A DNA stretch of 64,000 bases, from the NCBI GenBank assembly GCA_963782415.1, contig CAWAJT010000007.1, forward strand, positions 124,001 to 188,000. Direction: 5' to 3'. How positions within the stretch are numbered: the first letter of the stretch is position 1; every line of letters begins with the position of its first letter. The DNA comes from Bog-473 sp963782415. GTDB taxonomy: Bacteria > Actinomycetota > Acidimicrobiia > Acidimicrobiales > RAAP-2. The notes below the pieces were generated by a model. That model worked only from the letters and a program-made list of their open reading frames with translations, made no database searches and was not told where the DNA came from. The translations under genes were made by a program, and so were the position numbers. Shown in pieces: positions 1-9,757 of the stretch.

Positions 1-2
1 AG

Positions 3-803
3 CACGAGGGGGCCGGGAATGACTTCCTGGTCGTGGTGGATCCGGATGACGCCATCCGGTTCTCTGTCGCGCAGGTCCGGCTGCTGGCCGATCGCCGGCG
101 CGGCGTCGGAGCCGACGGCCTCATCCGTGTCAGTCCCGGACGCGACGGCGCCGACCTGTCCATGGAGCTGCACAACGCAGACGGCAGCCAGGCCGAAATG
201 AGCGGCAACGGCATCCGGTGCCTGGCCCAGGCCGCGGTTGACGCCGGTCTGGTGTCTGGCGACCGCTTCACCGTCGCCACCGCCGGCGGGACGCGGACCG
301 TGGAGTACACACCGGGCGACGTGCCGGGCTGGGCCACCGCACGGGTCGACATGGGACCGGCCCGGCTCGGTCCCGACCAACCCCAAGAGTTCGGCGACCG
401 CCGAGCGCGGACGGTCGACGTGGGCAACCCGCACCTCGTGCTCCTCGGGCCCGACACCGCTTCCGTCGACATCGCGGAGCTCGGCCCCAAGTTGCAGACC
501 GCCTTCAGCGGCGGCATCAACGTCGAATGGATCACCGTGTCCGAGGACGGCGAGGGCGAGTTCCTCGACTTCCGGGTGTGGGAGCGCGGCGCAGGCGAGA
601 CATTGGCGTGTGGCACCGGCAGTGTCGCGGCCGCGGCAGCGGCGCGCAGCTGGCGCGCCGTGCGGAGCGGTACCGTGCGGGTGCGGAACCCGGGCGGATT
701 CCTGGCCGTGACGCTCGGTGCCGACGAGGGGGCGACCACGTACCTGGGTGGACCTGTCCGCAAGGTGGCCGACATCGAGATCCACCCGGGGATGCTCTCT
801 TGA
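3..803 (+). CDS. dapF: Diaminopimelate epimerase, 5' end cut by window
   Basis: Interconverts LL- and meso-diaminopimelate, the last isomerisation before the lysine and peptidoglycan branches; cytosolic. The frame is open to the left edge and begins HEGAGNDF, the conserved N-terminal HGxGNDF segment, so only about the first ten codons are missing. Both catalytic cysteine motifs are present: SGNGIRC (first Cys) and the ERGAGETLACGTG loop (second Cys). The rest of the pathway's succinylase branch (dapC, dapD, dapE) lies 9 kb downstream behind hflX. In many actinobacteria dapF is followed directly by hflX; here a block of envelope-sugar genes intervenes. Identity is firm; the true start lies outside the window. 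Confidence 0.95.
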   Translation, partial: HEGAGNDFLVVVDPDDAIRFSVAQVRLLADRRRGVGADGLIRVSPGRDGADLSMELHNADGSQAEMSGNGIRCLAQAAVDAGLVSGDRFTVATAGGTRTVEYTPGDVPGWATARVDMGPARLGPDQPQEFGDRRARTVDVGNPHLVLLGPDTASVDIAELGPKLQTAFSGGINVEWITVSEDGEGEFLDFRVWERGAGETLACGTGSVAAAAAARSWRAVRSGTVRVRNPGGFLAVTLGADEGATTYLGGPVRKVADIEIHPGMLS

Positions 804-889
804 GCAACCTGCTGCGAGGATTGGCCGCTGACTCAGAGATCGTCCTCAAAGTGCGAGGTGGACACGGGGCGGCAATCGGCCCCCGCGCA

Positions 890-3379
890 TCAGGAGCGAG
901 AGACGTCTCGATGAGGTCGGGTTCTTCGGTGAATCGAGACTGCGCAGGCAGCGATCACGATCAGGAACGCGATGGCGGCGAGCACCAAGCCTTCCGTGAA
1001 CCTCGTGGGCCAATAGGAGACGCGTACCTCGTGACTGCCCGGGGGAATCGCAACGGACATCATCAGCCCTGCGAACTTCTTGATCGGAACGCTTCGACCG
1101 TCCACCTCGGCGTGCCATCCTGGAACGTTGACGATGCGAAGACGAAGGTCCCCAGCAGATCGGGAATTCGTTCGAATTAACCAGGTCGAAGGGTCGGAGT
1201 CGTTCACTACCTCCGTGGTGCCAGCAGCGCTCGGTCCTGGGTTGACTCCACCGGGAGTGGCGACGAGAACGGCTGTGCCTGCATGAGGGATCCGGTAGAC
1301 CGACTCGTCGCCGATGGTCCGCACGAACTCGGAGCCCACCGGTCCCGGCGCTCCTTTGGGTTCAAGAACAAAGCCGACGCCATAAAGTCTCGCCTCTTTG
1401 ACCGTTTGTATTGCCGGACAGTAGAGCGAGTCGTTCGGATTGCCGGCCGTCGTGTTCGTCAGGGTCTTCCACGTCGAGAAGTAGGCGCTCGGGATCATGG
1501 GGTCGTAGATACCGAGCTCTCGTATGTCATAGGCGGCTTGTGCGTTCGGGATGATCCCCAAGCCCGGAGGATAAAAGCAGAGTTCCGCGCCGAATCCGAC
1601 GAGAGAGTGGCCCACCGTGTGCTTCAGCGCGGCTTCCTGGCCCGTCGGAGCGTAGAAGGTGTTGCTCGACGTCCACAGTGGAAGCCCTGCCGCGATCAGG
1701 AAGGCGGACTCCCCGGCCACCAGCAGGAGCCCCGCCACGAATGAGATGTGCGGTGACGATCCGTCTCGGTGTGATTGACGACGACGCTGATAGATCAGCA
1801 AGGCGAGCGACACACTCAGACCCAGCACAGTCAGGCACAGAGGCCAAATGAAGCTCTGAAGGCGAGTGGTGTGCTCGGCGCTCGTCAGACCGCTCGTGTC
1901 AAAGATCAGGAGCAGGAGCAAGACGAGCGACGTGGCGCCGAAACCCCAGAGAGAGCAGAGGATCGCCCTGCTCTGTTTGGACGATTCCGTGAGGATGCAG
2001 TGCAGCCCGATCGCGGCCAGGAGAGCGAGCCCAAACGCCGCAGGGAATACAGCGCGTTGCCAGACGACGGTACCAATGGCTGGGAGGCGGCCCAGGATGC
2101 TCACGACGGGTGGGAAGAATGCAGCCGCAAATGCAGCAATGGTCATGACTCCGAGAGCCATGACCATTGGGTTCTTCCACTTCACCACGGTCGCCGTCAC
2201 AGCCAAGACGACACCGATCACCCCAATGTAGAAGGCAGTTTCCGAATAGCCGAGTATGTACCCGAACCAGTGATTTCCCGCGATCGGGAGTCCGTCGAAT
2301 CCTTGAAAGAACAAATGGATGAGGTTCTCAGGCGGAAGCGGTGGATTCCCTGGCACCAGCTCCGCCGGATCACCACCCGGCAACGCCCTCTGAGAGATCG
2401 AGATCAATTGCGTGCCCGGGAGAAGGAGAGGTGCGCTCAGCATGAGCCCCAGGACGCCGGACGCAAGAAGATCGACCACGGGACGCTTGACCGTTCCCCA
2501 CGCATGGGTACGCGCGAGCGCACTCGCAAGAAGCATCAAGATCACGATGACGATCGCCCCGCCCATCAGGACGAGCATCTCTGGAGAACCCGCAAAGACC
2601 ATCGCTGCGATCACGAAAGCGAGAAAGACGATCGATCGAACCCGGTGACCTTCTCGAAGCACCAACACGCCCGCGACCAAGATCCAGCCTGTCCAGGCTG
2701 CCGCAGAGGAATGGATCCAGCTCAACCAACCAATGATTGGTCCGCTCAGTTGGAACATCGTTCCGGCTAAAGCACTTGGCAGCGGCCCCAGGCCGATCAG
2801 GCGGCAAAAGACATAGCAACCGGAGCCGGCCAACAGCAAAGTGAAGATGACCATGACCGTCGGTCCGAACGACACCGGCAACAGGTAACTGATGAGCATC
2901 GGAACGCTGAACGTGCCCGCTTGCCACGCAAACGTGAGGGGCATTCCGAGTCCTGCATACGGGTTCCAGAGCGGGATGTGTCCTTGATGAACCTGGGTCC
3001 ACGCCAACGAAGTCCACGCAATGGTGGAGTCGGTCTGATCGCCCGCTTGGACGTTGTGCACGACGACGCCATGGTTTGTCAAAACTCCGAACTGGGACAA
3101 GGCATCGAATTCCCCGAACGTTCGACCGTGGAGCAGTACGGGCAAAAGGACCAGAATGGCCGTAAAGGCGATCCACGCGAGGCCCGCAGTCTCCTGCCAG
3201 CCGTTAATTCGCCGCTTCGGCCCGAGCCGGGTAATTACATCGAAGTCGTCGCAGCTCGGACTTGTTTCGAGGTCTGCTCGACCGTCCGCGGTCGTCTCCC
3301 CATCACCGCCAGCGGGATTCTGGACACTCCTGCGAGAGGGTGAGAGTCCCATGGGGCCGCTACAGTAGCGTTCAGGCAT
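890..3379 (-). CDS. YfhO-like polytopic membrane protein (about 829 aa)
   Basis: A large polytopic membrane protein with many hydrophobic helices and a soluble C-terminal part ending in one more helix and a basic tail. Near the N-terminus it has the HIPLWNPYAGLGMPL segment typical of the YfhO family, large GT-C-like membrane proteins implicated in glycosylating cell-wall polymers. The reading frame runs further upstream to 3928, but that extension is not protein-like. I chose the ATG at 3379; the ATG at 3352 is equally possible, and hydrophobicity begins only about 60 residues later. It is divergent from the nucleotidyltransferase at 3560 and converges on dapF. Placement with sugar-nucleotide genes suggests a role in transfer or export of a surface glycan; the substrate is unknown. 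Confidence 0.75.
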   Translation of the reverse strand: MPERYCSGPMGLSPSRRSVQNPAGGDGETTADGRADLETSPSCDDFDVITRLGPKRRINGWQETAGLAWIAFTAILVLLPVLLHGRTFGEFDALSQFGVLTNHGVVVHNVQAGDQTDSTIAWTSLAWTQVHQGHIPLWNPYAGLGMPLTFAWQAGTFSVPMLISYLLPVSFGPTVMVIFTLLLAGSGCYVFCRLIGLGPLPSALAGTMFQLSGPIIGWLSWIHSSAAAWTGWILVAGVLVLREGHRVRSIVFLAFVIAAMVFAGSPEMLVLMGGAIVIVILMLLASALARTHAWGTVKRPVVDLLASGVLGLMLSAPLLLPGTQLISISQRALPGGDPAELVPGNPPLPPENLIHLFFQGFDGLPIAGNHWFGYILGYSETAFYIGVIGVVLAVTATVVKWKNPMVMALGVMTIAAFAAAFFPPVVSILGRLPAIGTVVWQRAVFPAAFGLALLAAIGLHCILTESSKQSRAILCSLWGFGATSLVLLLLLIFDTSGLTSAEHTTRLQSFIWPLCLTVLGLSVSLALLIYQRRRQSHRDGSSPHISFVAGLLLVAGESAFLIAAGLPLWTSSNTFYAPTGQEAALKHTVGHSLVGFGAELCFYPPGLGIIPNAQAAYDIRELGIYDPMIPSAYFSTWKTLTNTTAGNPNDSLYCPAIQTVKEARLYGVGFVLEPKGAPGPVGSEFVRTIGDESVYRIPHAGTAVLVATPGGVNPGPSAAGTTEVVNDSDPSTWLIRTNSRSAGDLRLRIVNVPGWHAEVDGRSVPIKKFAGLMMSVAIPPGSHEVRVSYWPTRFTEGLVLAAIAFLIVIAACAVSIHRRTRPHRDVSRS

Positions 3380-3559
3380 GGTCGCCACGCTGCGGGGCTC
3401 GACGGGCGGAGCAATCGTTGCGCGGAAGCGGACGCGGGCCTGCAAGGCGGCGATGGTCACCCCCTTTGGGCTTGTGGTTGCCCTATGACGCTTCTTGTTA
3501 GAGTTGCTGGCCAATACGGGTAGGCGAGCGAGCCGATCCGGCTGACGGGGAGCAGGCTG

Positions 3560-4273
3560 GTGAAGACACTCATTCTGTGTGGCGGCAAAGGAACTCGCGC
3601 CTACCCGTACACGCAGGAGTTGCCGAAACCCCTCATGCCCATCGGAGATCGGCCGATCCTGCGTCATTTGATGGAGATCTATGCCCGTCAAGGACTGGAA
3701 GACTTTGTTCTTGCCGGGGGCTACCTGGTGGAGCGGCTCCAAGAGTTCAAAGCAACACTTCCCGCGACATGGAGCGTCCGTGTCGTTGACACCGGTGCAG
3801 ACACCGGAACGGCAGGTCGCATCAGCCAGTGCGCGGATCACATCGGCAACGACACCTTTTTTGTTACGTATGGCGATGGCCTGGGCAACGTGGACCTCAG
3901 AAGCCTGGTGGAGTTCCACCATGCACACCCCGGAGCGGCAACCGTTACGGCGGTGCCGCTTCCGTCACCCTATGGCACGCTGAAATGGGACGACGCTGCA
4001 CGGGTAATCGGATTTACCGAGAAGCCGTACCTTCAGGACCACTGGATCAATGCCGGATTCTTTGTCTTCGACCCCTCGGTGTTCGCAACCTGGGCGGGAG
4101 ATGACCTGGAGCGAGAAGTCCTCCCTCAGCTCGCGGCCGAACGTCAACTCTACGTCTACAAGCACGTAGGTTTTTGGCGCTCAATGGACACCTACAAGGA
4201 TGCCCTCGAACTGAGTGCACTGGAAAAGGAGGCAGGTTCCCCGTGGACAGCCTTGCCGGTATCCCAGTCTTAG
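3560..4273 (+). CDS. Sugar-1-phosphate nucleotidyltransferase (RfbF-like)
   Basis: Activates a sugar 1-phosphate to a nucleotide sugar. The N-terminus carries the nucleotide-binding signature LCGGKGTR followed by ELPKPLMPIGDRPIL, where the Lys of PKP contacts the sugar phosphate. YGDGL at about residue 110 supplies the metal-binding Asp. At 237 residues it is close to glucose-1-phosphate cytidylyltransferases (RfbF, about 257 aa), its best match by eye; a uridylyl- or thymidylyltransferase is possible. The start is GTG with GGGGAGCAGG just upstream. It overlaps the next gene by about 30 nt, so the two are translationally linked and probably supply the same nucleotide sugar. Confidence 0.8.
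   Translation: MKTLILCGGKGTRAYPYTQELPKPLMPIGDRPILRHLMEIYARQGLEDFVLAGGYLVERLQEFKATLPATWSVRVVDTGADTGTAGRISQCADHIGNDTFFVTYGDGLGNVDLRSLVEFHHAHPGAATVTAVPLPSPYGTLKWDDAARVIGFTEKPYLQDHWINAGFFVFDPSVFATWAGDDLEREVLPQLAAERQLYVYKHVGFWRSMDTYKDALELSALEKEAGSPWTALPVSQS
4225..4232 (+). promoter_or_regulatory. Ribosome binding site fixing the SDR gene start
   Basis: AAAGGAGG lies 10 nt ahead of the GTG at 4243, inside the end of the nucleotidyltransferase gene. It selects 4243 over the upstream in-frame ATG at 4174, whose extra 23 residues have no family counterpart. Confidence 0.7.
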
Positions 4274-5217
4274 TCACAGGGGGATCCGGCTTCATCGGGT
4301 CTCATCTGACGCGCCGACTCATCCGTGAGGACGCACGTGTGCATGTCCTCACCAGCACCGTGTCGTCCGTTTACCCTTTTCGCCTCTACGACGTACGGGA
4401 GAATCTGTCGCTTCATGCGGCGAACCTGACCGACTCGTGGGCAATGAAGCAGCTGCTGGCCGAAGTCCGACCTAAGGTCGTTTTCCACCTGGGTGCGTAC
4501 ACCCATGTTGGCAAGTCGTGGAGTCGTGTCGACGAATGTGTGCAGACCAACATTCAAGGCACGCTGAATCTCCTGCAGAACCTGGACTACTCCCGTCTTC
4601 AGCGGTTCATCTACACCAGCACGAGCGAGGTGTATGGCGACATACCGATTCCTTTTCGGGAGGATTGTGCCGTTCGACCGGTCTCGCCCTATGCCGTGAG
4701 CAAATATGCCGGAGAGATGTTCTGCCGGACCATGCACAATGGACATGGGTGGCCAATTGTCATGATCCGCCCGTTCAATGCATACGGACCATGGCAGAGT
4801 TCGGACAGGGTTATTCCCGAGATCATCCTGAAGGCGCTCCGAAAAGAGCGTCTCCTGATGACGAGCGGCACGCAGACTCGGGAGTTCAACTTTGTCGAGG
4901 ATCTTGCTGACGGGTTCGTTCGAGCGGCTCTGGCGGAAGGCGTTCTCGGTGAGTTGCTGAATCTCGGCGGAGGTCAGGAGATCGCCATGAGCGATCTGGC
5001 CCTCAAGATTCTCGAAATGATGGGTAACCCGATCGAAGCGGAGATCGGCGCGCTGGCTGAACGTCCGACGGAGATCTGGCAGATGCGAAGCGATAGCTCC
5101 AAAGCTCGGGAAAAGCTCGGGCTTCCTGCACCGACCGAGTTGACCTCCGGATTGCGGAAGACGATCGACTGGTATCGACGTGAACTCGAAGCCGGGTCGA
5201 CTGCATTCGTCGCGTGA
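4243..5217 (+). CDS. NAD-dependent epimerase/dehydratase (extended SDR)
   Basis: Acts on a nucleotide sugar with bound NAD(P). The Rossmann motif VTGGSGFIGSHL is at residues 9-20. The catalytic Tyr and Lys are in SPYAVSKYAGE, preceded by the STSEVYGD segment that holds the active-site Ser/Thr. At 324 aa it is the usual size for UDP-glucose 4-epimerase, dTDP/CDP-glucose 4,6-dehydratase and GDP-mannose dehydratase families. Next to a cytidylyltransferase-like gene a CDP-sugar 4,6-dehydratase role is attractive, but the sequence alone does not decide between dehydratase and epimerase. It is followed 26 nt later by the glycosyltransferase gene on the same strand. Confidence 0.85.
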   Translation: MDSLAGIPVLVTGGSGFIGSHLTRRLIREDARVHVLTSTVSSVYPFRLYDVRENLSLHAANLTDSWAMKQLLAEVRPKVVFHLGAYTHVGKSWSRVDECVQTNIQGTLNLLQNLDYSRLQRFIYTSTSEVYGDIPIPFREDCAVRPVSPYAVSKYAGEMFCRTMHNGHGWPIVMIRPFNAYGPWQSSDRVIPEIILKALRKERLLMTSGTQTREFNFVEDLADGFVRAALAEGVLGELLNLGGGQEIAMSDLALKILEMMGNPIEAEIGALAERPTEIWQMRSDSSKAREKLGLPAPTELTSGLRKTIDWYRRELEAGSTAFVA

Positions 5218-5243
5218 ATGGTAGCTGAGGCCAGTCGAATTCC

Positions 5244-5981
5244 ATGACAATGCGATCGAAGTCCATCTCCATCGTTGTGCCCGCCTACAACGAGGAGGAT
5301 GGTATCGGTGATTTCCTCCTGGCGACGTCGAAGACGCTTAAGTCTGAGCCGGTCCCGTGGGAAATCATCGTCGTCGACAACGGCAGCAGCGACAGTACAT
5401 GCGAAATAGTCGAACGCTTTACGAGCGACGCACGAATCCGACTGCTTCGAAACGAATCGAACAGAGGAAAAGGCTATTCGATTCGGCGCGGAATGCTGGA
5501 AGCGCAGTACGACACGAGGCTCATGTGCGACGCCGACTGTGCGTCGTCGTTGGAATCGCTCGGGAGGATGGAGGTGGCCCTTGCGGATGCGCAAATCATT
5601 GTTGGTTCGCGGCTCGCCTCGGGCAGTGATGTGGGCCGCAAGCAGTCGATTCGTCGCCGCATCGTGGGGACGGCATTCTTGATCTTGACCAGAGTCATCA
5701 TCGGGAACCTTGCCCGCGATGTATATTGCGGATTCAAACTCTGGACAGCTGAGGCTGCGGAAGCCGTCTTTCCGGTGGTCACGCTGGACGGCTGGGTGTT
5801 CGACGCCGAAGCCCTGGCACTCGGCAAGAAGTTCGGCTTCGACATTGCAGAAGTCGGAATCCATTGGATCGACCGTCCGAACTCCAGACTCTCGATCCGG
5901 GCTGTCCTCATTCCCGCTGTCACAGAGCTTGTGCGCGCCAGGCGAAGTGTGCGGCGTGCACTGACGCCTGCTTCGAACTAG
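5244..5981 (+). CDS. Family 2 glycosyltransferase (polyprenyl-phosphate type)
   Basis: A GT-A inverting glycosyltransferase that likely loads a sugar onto a polyprenyl phosphate. SIVVPAYNEEDGI opens the nucleotide-binding fold, VDNGSSDST follows, and CDADCASS holds the DxD metal-binding motif. The later YCGFKLW segment resembles that of dolichyl-phosphate glucose/mannose synthases (Alg5/Dpm1 type). No clear transmembrane helix is seen, so it is probably a peripheral membrane protein. Last of three co-directional glycan genes (3560-5981). It converges on the glycine-rich gene, whose stop is 18 nt away. Confidence 0.85.
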   Translation: MTMRSKSISIVVPAYNEEDGIGDFLLATSKTLKSEPVPWEIIVVDNGSSDSTCEIVERFTSDARIRLLRNESNRGKGYSIRRGMLEAQYDTRLMCDADCASSLESLGRMEVALADAQIIVGSRLASGSDVGRKQSIRRRIVGTAFLILTRVIIGNLARDVYCGFKLWTAEAAEAVFPVVTLDGWVFDAEALALGKKFGFDIAEVGIHWIDRPNSRLSIRAVLIPAVTELVRARRSVRRALTPASN

Positions 5982-5998
5982 TTCCGGATCCAGTCGGG

Positions 5999-6964
5999 CT
6001 ACCGCAACGGCCCGATGATGTCGAGATAACCGCCCACTCCGGAGCCACCTGAGCCGCCGACACCACCTGGCGCTCCGCCTCCACCGCCTCCGCCACCAGC
6101 GCCACTCGTATAGACCGTATTTGTCGAGCCCTTCCCGCCATCCGCACTCGGCATGGCACTGCTCCGCCCACCGCGTGAGTCGGTTCCGCCCACACCGGCT
6201 GCGCCACCTCCGCTTCCACCCTTGCCTGATGCGGCGGGGCCTCCACCTCCTCCGCCTGGCCACGCATACAAATAGGACGATCCGGACGGCAGCCCTCCGG
6301 ACGAGGATGCCGCCCCACCTGATCCCGGAGCCTGCAGATTTCCGAAGCTGGCGGATCCAGCTCCTATCGGTGCCAGGGTCGTGGCGCCACTGTTGCCCTG
6401 TCCCCCCAGGCCCCCCGTGCCGCCGTCGGCGGAGGCGATCCCGGGAAAGCTCGAGATCCCTCCGTTTCCTCCCTGTTCGCCAGATCCGCCGTCGGCCGAT
6501 CCCCCGGCTCCCGGATGGCCACCCTTCCCCACCAAGATCTTGAATCGGCGTCCGGCGTGGGCAGTCACGTCATTGATCGTGACCGCCCCGGCAGAACCTC
6601 CGGCGCCACCGACCTGAGCAGAGACGCCATTCGCCGATGCGGCCGCTCCTCCTCCACCTCCACCACCGCCTCCACCGACTGCCACCACCATGTACGTGCC
6701 ATTCTTTGGCGCGACCCACGTGCCTGACCGGGTGAAGAGGTGGATGTCACCAGGCACCAGACTCAGGTCGGCGGCACCCGGTTGGGATGTCGGTTTGGGA
6801 GCAGCGGACACAGCCACCTCTGCAGTACCCTCAGCGGCGAGTGTCAGGAGGTTGATGGCGCCGATCGTCAAGAGAGCTCTTGCAAGGTAATGCGGTCGAG
6901 GCCGGGCCAAAGGGACGCTGCGATGTCGCCGATGAAAGCCGGTCGTAACCGTACGTCGATGCAT
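5999..6964 (-). CDS. Secreted glycine-rich low-complexity protein
   Basis: About 321 aa. A short basic leader precedes a hydrophobic segment (ALLTIGAINLLTLAAEG), consistent with a signal peptide. A fibre-like module around FTRSGTWVAPKNGTY follows, then roughly 200 residues dominated by Gly, Ser and Ala with runs of up to ten glycines. This is the glycine-rich domain layout of phage tail-fibre-like and surface proteins; enzymatic function is unlikely. The ATG at 6964 is preceded by GAGGAG; a longer frame to 7072 lacks such support. Glycine codons make the region strongly repetitive at DNA level. Function unknown; an extracellular matrix or adhesive role is inference from composition only. Confidence 0.65.
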   Translation of the reverse strand: MHRRTVTTGFHRRHRSVPLARPRPHYLARALLTIGAINLLTLAAEGTAEVAVSAAPKPTSQPGAADLSLVPGDIHLFTRSGTWVAPKNGTYMVVAVGGGGGGGGGGAAASANGVSAQVGGAGGSAGAVTINDVTAHAGRRFKILVGKGGHPGAGGSADGGSGEQGGNGGISSFPGIASADGGTGGLGGQGNSGATTLAPIGAGSASFGNLQAPGSGGAASSSGGLPSGSSYLYAWPGGGGGGPAASGKGGSGGGAAGVGGTDSRGGRSSAMPSADGGKGSTNTVYTSGAGGGGGGGGAPGGVGGSGGSGVGGYLDIIGPLR

Positions 6965-7150
6965 CGAATGCTGCTCCTCGGTTTCGCGTGTGAGTGGGGA
7001 TCTGGCGATGGTGGCGAAGGGTGGGCTGGGGGATGACGGATGGTAACGCACTGGCACTTGTCGCCGCTGCAACTCGAAGCACGAGAAGTCCCTGCATCCG
7101 ATCGCTATAGTTCGCGGGCGAGGACCGACCTATCAAGCCTTGTTCTTGTG

Positions 7151-8299
7151 GTGAAACAATTGTTGATCCAAGCGGGGAAGGCACGACGAAGGGGCAGCGA
7201 CACATTTCCCATTCATGCGCGCCACAACAGCATCAATTTCCTGCGGCTCGTTCTGGCGTTCATTGTCGTCATTTCGCATGCCATCGCTTTGGGCAATGTT
7301 CACGTGCAAAATGGTGTCAATCAGAGCAGTTTTGGTCAATTGGCTGTGTACGGGTTCTTCGGCATCAGCGGGTACCTCATCGCAGGGAGCGTGTTGCGAA
7401 ATTCCGTTGGGAGGTACATCTGGCAACGATTTCTGCGGATCCTTCCGGGATTTTGGTTTTGCCTCATCGTGACCGCCTTCGGGATCGGATTCGTTGCCTG
7501 CCGACTCATCCACCGATCGTGTGTGGAACGAGCTGCTACTTCTCCGCACCGGACAGTCCAATGTCGTACATCTATAGAAACGTCTTCTTGGATATGCGGC
7601 AGTATTCGATCGCAGGAACCCCACAGGGCGGTCCGGCCAGCGGGGTATGGGACGGGCCACTGTGGACCCTCGCGTACGAATTCTGCTGTTACCTTGTGAT
7701 TGCCACTCTGTCGCTCGTCGGGCTCCTTCGACGCCCGGGCGTCGTGCTTGCGACGGCCTCAGCTGCGTGGCTCACCGTCATCGTGATCACGCTTGTCCCG
7801 AGCTGGAACGCGGACCTCAATCTGTTTTCGAATGACTCTGCAATGAATCTCGTTCGTTTTGCGGCAGCCTTCCTGGTCGGTAGTTGCCTCTACCTGTACC
7901 GAGATCGAATCCCGGATTCTGGATGGATCGCCCTTGGCTGGGCATCTGCTTTTTCGGAGGCCTCTGGTTGCCAACCGACGGCCATGTTCCGGATTTTGCG
8001 CTTACCTACTCCAACCTCTTGGTCCCGATCATCGCCTATCCGTTCTGTGGCTCGGAAAGCATCTTCCCTTCGACCGAGTCGGATCTCGCAATGACTACTC
8101 GTATGGAACCTACATCTTCGGATTTCCCATCACACCGTTGCTTGTGCTCTGGGGAGTAGAACGCTCCGGATTCGTCGCGTTTTCGTTCTGCGTCCTCGTG
8201 GGCACGGCGATCTGCGCCGCCGCGAGTTGGTGGCTCGTTGAGCGCCACGCGTTGCGTCTCAAGAGAGTCGCGTTCCCGCTCTCTATCGCAAAGGCGTAG
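7151..8299 (+). pseudogene. Acyltransferase family 3 (OafA-like), three apparent frameshifts
   Basis: Pieces of one membrane O-acyltransferase lie in three successive frames. Frame one (to about 7495) holds NSINFLRLVLAFIVVISHAI and GFFGISGYLIAGS, with the family's SHA histidine. A second frame (about 7530-7940) holds DGPLWTLAYEFCCY and further helices. A third (about 7935-8040) continues with a hydrophobic segment around GGLWLPTDGHV. The last (to 8299) ends with DYSYGTYIFGFP and WWLVERHALRLKR. Each change is in the same direction, equivalent to one missing base, so either the gene is decayed or three bases were lost in sequencing. The family acetylates or succinylates surface sugars, fitting the glycan genes upstream. 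Starts at GTG 7148 or 7151. Confidence 0.75.
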
Positions 8300-8467
8300 C
8301 TCCGGTGCTTGCATGACTCGCCCCAGGGCTGCCTGCCTGGGGCCTCTCGGTCGCCATACCGGTGGCCACAATTGCCTACTCCGCCTGGCCGCGCACGTGC
8401 GCCGTGCAAGCTCATCTCCGCAGTTGAGGCTCTATCCTGGGTAAATGCCTTTCGTGACCGAGCCTTT

Positions 8468-9757
8468 TTGAACACCTACAACCAGCTGCCCGGGACGCTC
8501 ATCGAGCGAACCTTCCGGGAACGCATCATTCTGGTGGGTGTCGTCTTCCCGGGGCTGACCGACGAAACGGTCGCCGAGGAGCTCGACGAACTGGCGCAAC
8601 TCGTCGAAAGTGCCGGTGCCGATGTCGTCGGGCGGGTGGTCCAGCGCCGTAACGCTCCCGACGCGGCGACGTTCGTCGGTCGCGGCAAGGCCGAGGAGAT
8701 CGCTGAGCTCAGTCGCTCCCTCGATGCGGACACGGTCGTCTTCGACGACGAACTGACGCCGGCGCAACATCGCAACCTCGAGAGGGTGTTCGGTCGCACG
8801 GCAATCGACCGGACAGCGGTAATCCTCGACATCTTCGCCCAGAATGCGCGCAGTCCCGAAGGCAAGGCGCAGGTGGAGTTGGCGTTGCTGCGCTACCGCC
8901 TGCCGCGTCTGCGGGGCCGCGGCACCGCGCTCAGCCAGCAGGCCGGTGGCATCGGCACGAGGGGGCCCGGCGAGACGCAGCTCGAGGTCGACCGACGTCG
9001 CCTCGTTCGGCGCACGCACAAGCTGGAGGCCGAACTGCGCGAGGTGGAGCGCACCCGGACCCTGCAGCGCCGCAGCCGCGCCCGCGGCCGGCACCGCGAG
9101 CTCGCTTTGGTGGGGTACACCAACGCGGGGAAGTCCACCTTGCTCAATCGCCTGACCGACGCCGGCGTGCCCGCGCAGAACAGGCTGTTTGTCACGCTCG
9201 ATCCCCGCACGCGTCAGCTGTCGCTGCCGGGCGGCGAAACCGTGCTCGTGACAGACACCGTCGGTTTCGTCCGCAAGCTGCCCCACGAGCTCGTCGAGGC
9301 GTTCCGCTCCACCCTCGATTCGGTGCGGTTGGCCGACCTCATCGTCCACGTCGTCGACGGGACCGCGGCGAACGCCGAGGCGCAGATGTCGGCGGTGCGT
9401 GAGGTCCTGAGCGAAATCGGCGCGTCCGACGTGCCGGATCTGATCGTGGTGAACAAGGCCGATGCGGCACCGGACGAGGCGAAGGCCCTGGCGCACGCCC
9501 ATGAAGGAGCGGTGCTCATCTCGGCCCGCACGGGAGAGGGAGTCGAGGACCTCTTGCGCATCCTCGGTGACCGCCTGCGTGGCTCGGACCGGGTGGTGCA
9601 GTTGGTCGTGCCATGGGCCCGAGGCGACGTGCTGGCCGCGATCCATCGTGAAGGCGAGGTGGTCGGTCAGAGCGACGGCGAAGAGTCAGCCACGCTCCAG
9701 GTGGTGCTCGACGACGTAGGACGGGCGCGTTTTGCCGAGTTCGTGGCGGCGCCGTGA
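8468..9757 (+). CDS. hflX: GTPase HflX
   Basis: Ribosome-associated GTPase of the Obg-HflX family that splits stalled 70S ribosomes. The N-terminal HflX domain includes FVGRGKAEEI and a basic helical linker follows (QLEVDRRRLVRRTHKLE). The G domain has G1 GYTNAGKSTLLNRL, G3 DTVGF and G4 NKAD. The start is uncertain: I chose TTG 8468 (NTYNQLPGTLIERTF). An ATG at 8445 would read MPFVTEPF and join this frame if one T were added to the run of five at 8465-8469, so a homopolymer deletion is possible. The stop overlaps the start of dapC by 4 nt. Confidence 0.93.
   Translation: MNTYNQLPGTLIERTFRERIILVGVVFPGLTDETVAEELDELAQLVESAGADVVGRVVQRRNAPDAATFVGRGKAEEIAELSRSLDADTVVFDDELTPAQHRNLERVFGRTAIDRTAVILDIFAQNARSPEGKAQVELALLRYRLPRLRGRGTALSQQAGGIGTRGPGETQLEVDRRRLVRRTHKLEAELREVERTRTLQRRSRARGRHRELALVGYTNAGKSTLLNRLTDAGVPAQNRLFVTLDPRTRQLSLPGGETVLVTDTVGFVRKLPHELVEAFRSTLDSVRLADLIVHVVDGTAANAEAQMSAVREVLSEIGASDVPDLIVVNKADAAPDEAKALAHAHEGAVLISARTGEGVEDLLRILGDRLRGSDRVVQLVVPWARGDVLAAIHREGEVVGQSDGEESATLQVVLDDVGRARFAEFVAAP

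Noticed and set aside
1775..2770. 331-codon plus-strand open frame inside the YfhO-like gene
   Set aside because: Very charged, motif-free antisense shadow of a clear membrane-protein gene.
3380..3928. N-terminal extension of the YfhO-like frame
   Set aside because: It runs antisense through the nucleotidyltransferase gene and its composition is not protein-like; the membrane protein starts at 3379 or 3352.
8432..9646. 404-codon minus-strand frame opposite hflX
   Set aside because: Antisense shadow; hflX on the plus strand has all GTPase motifs.
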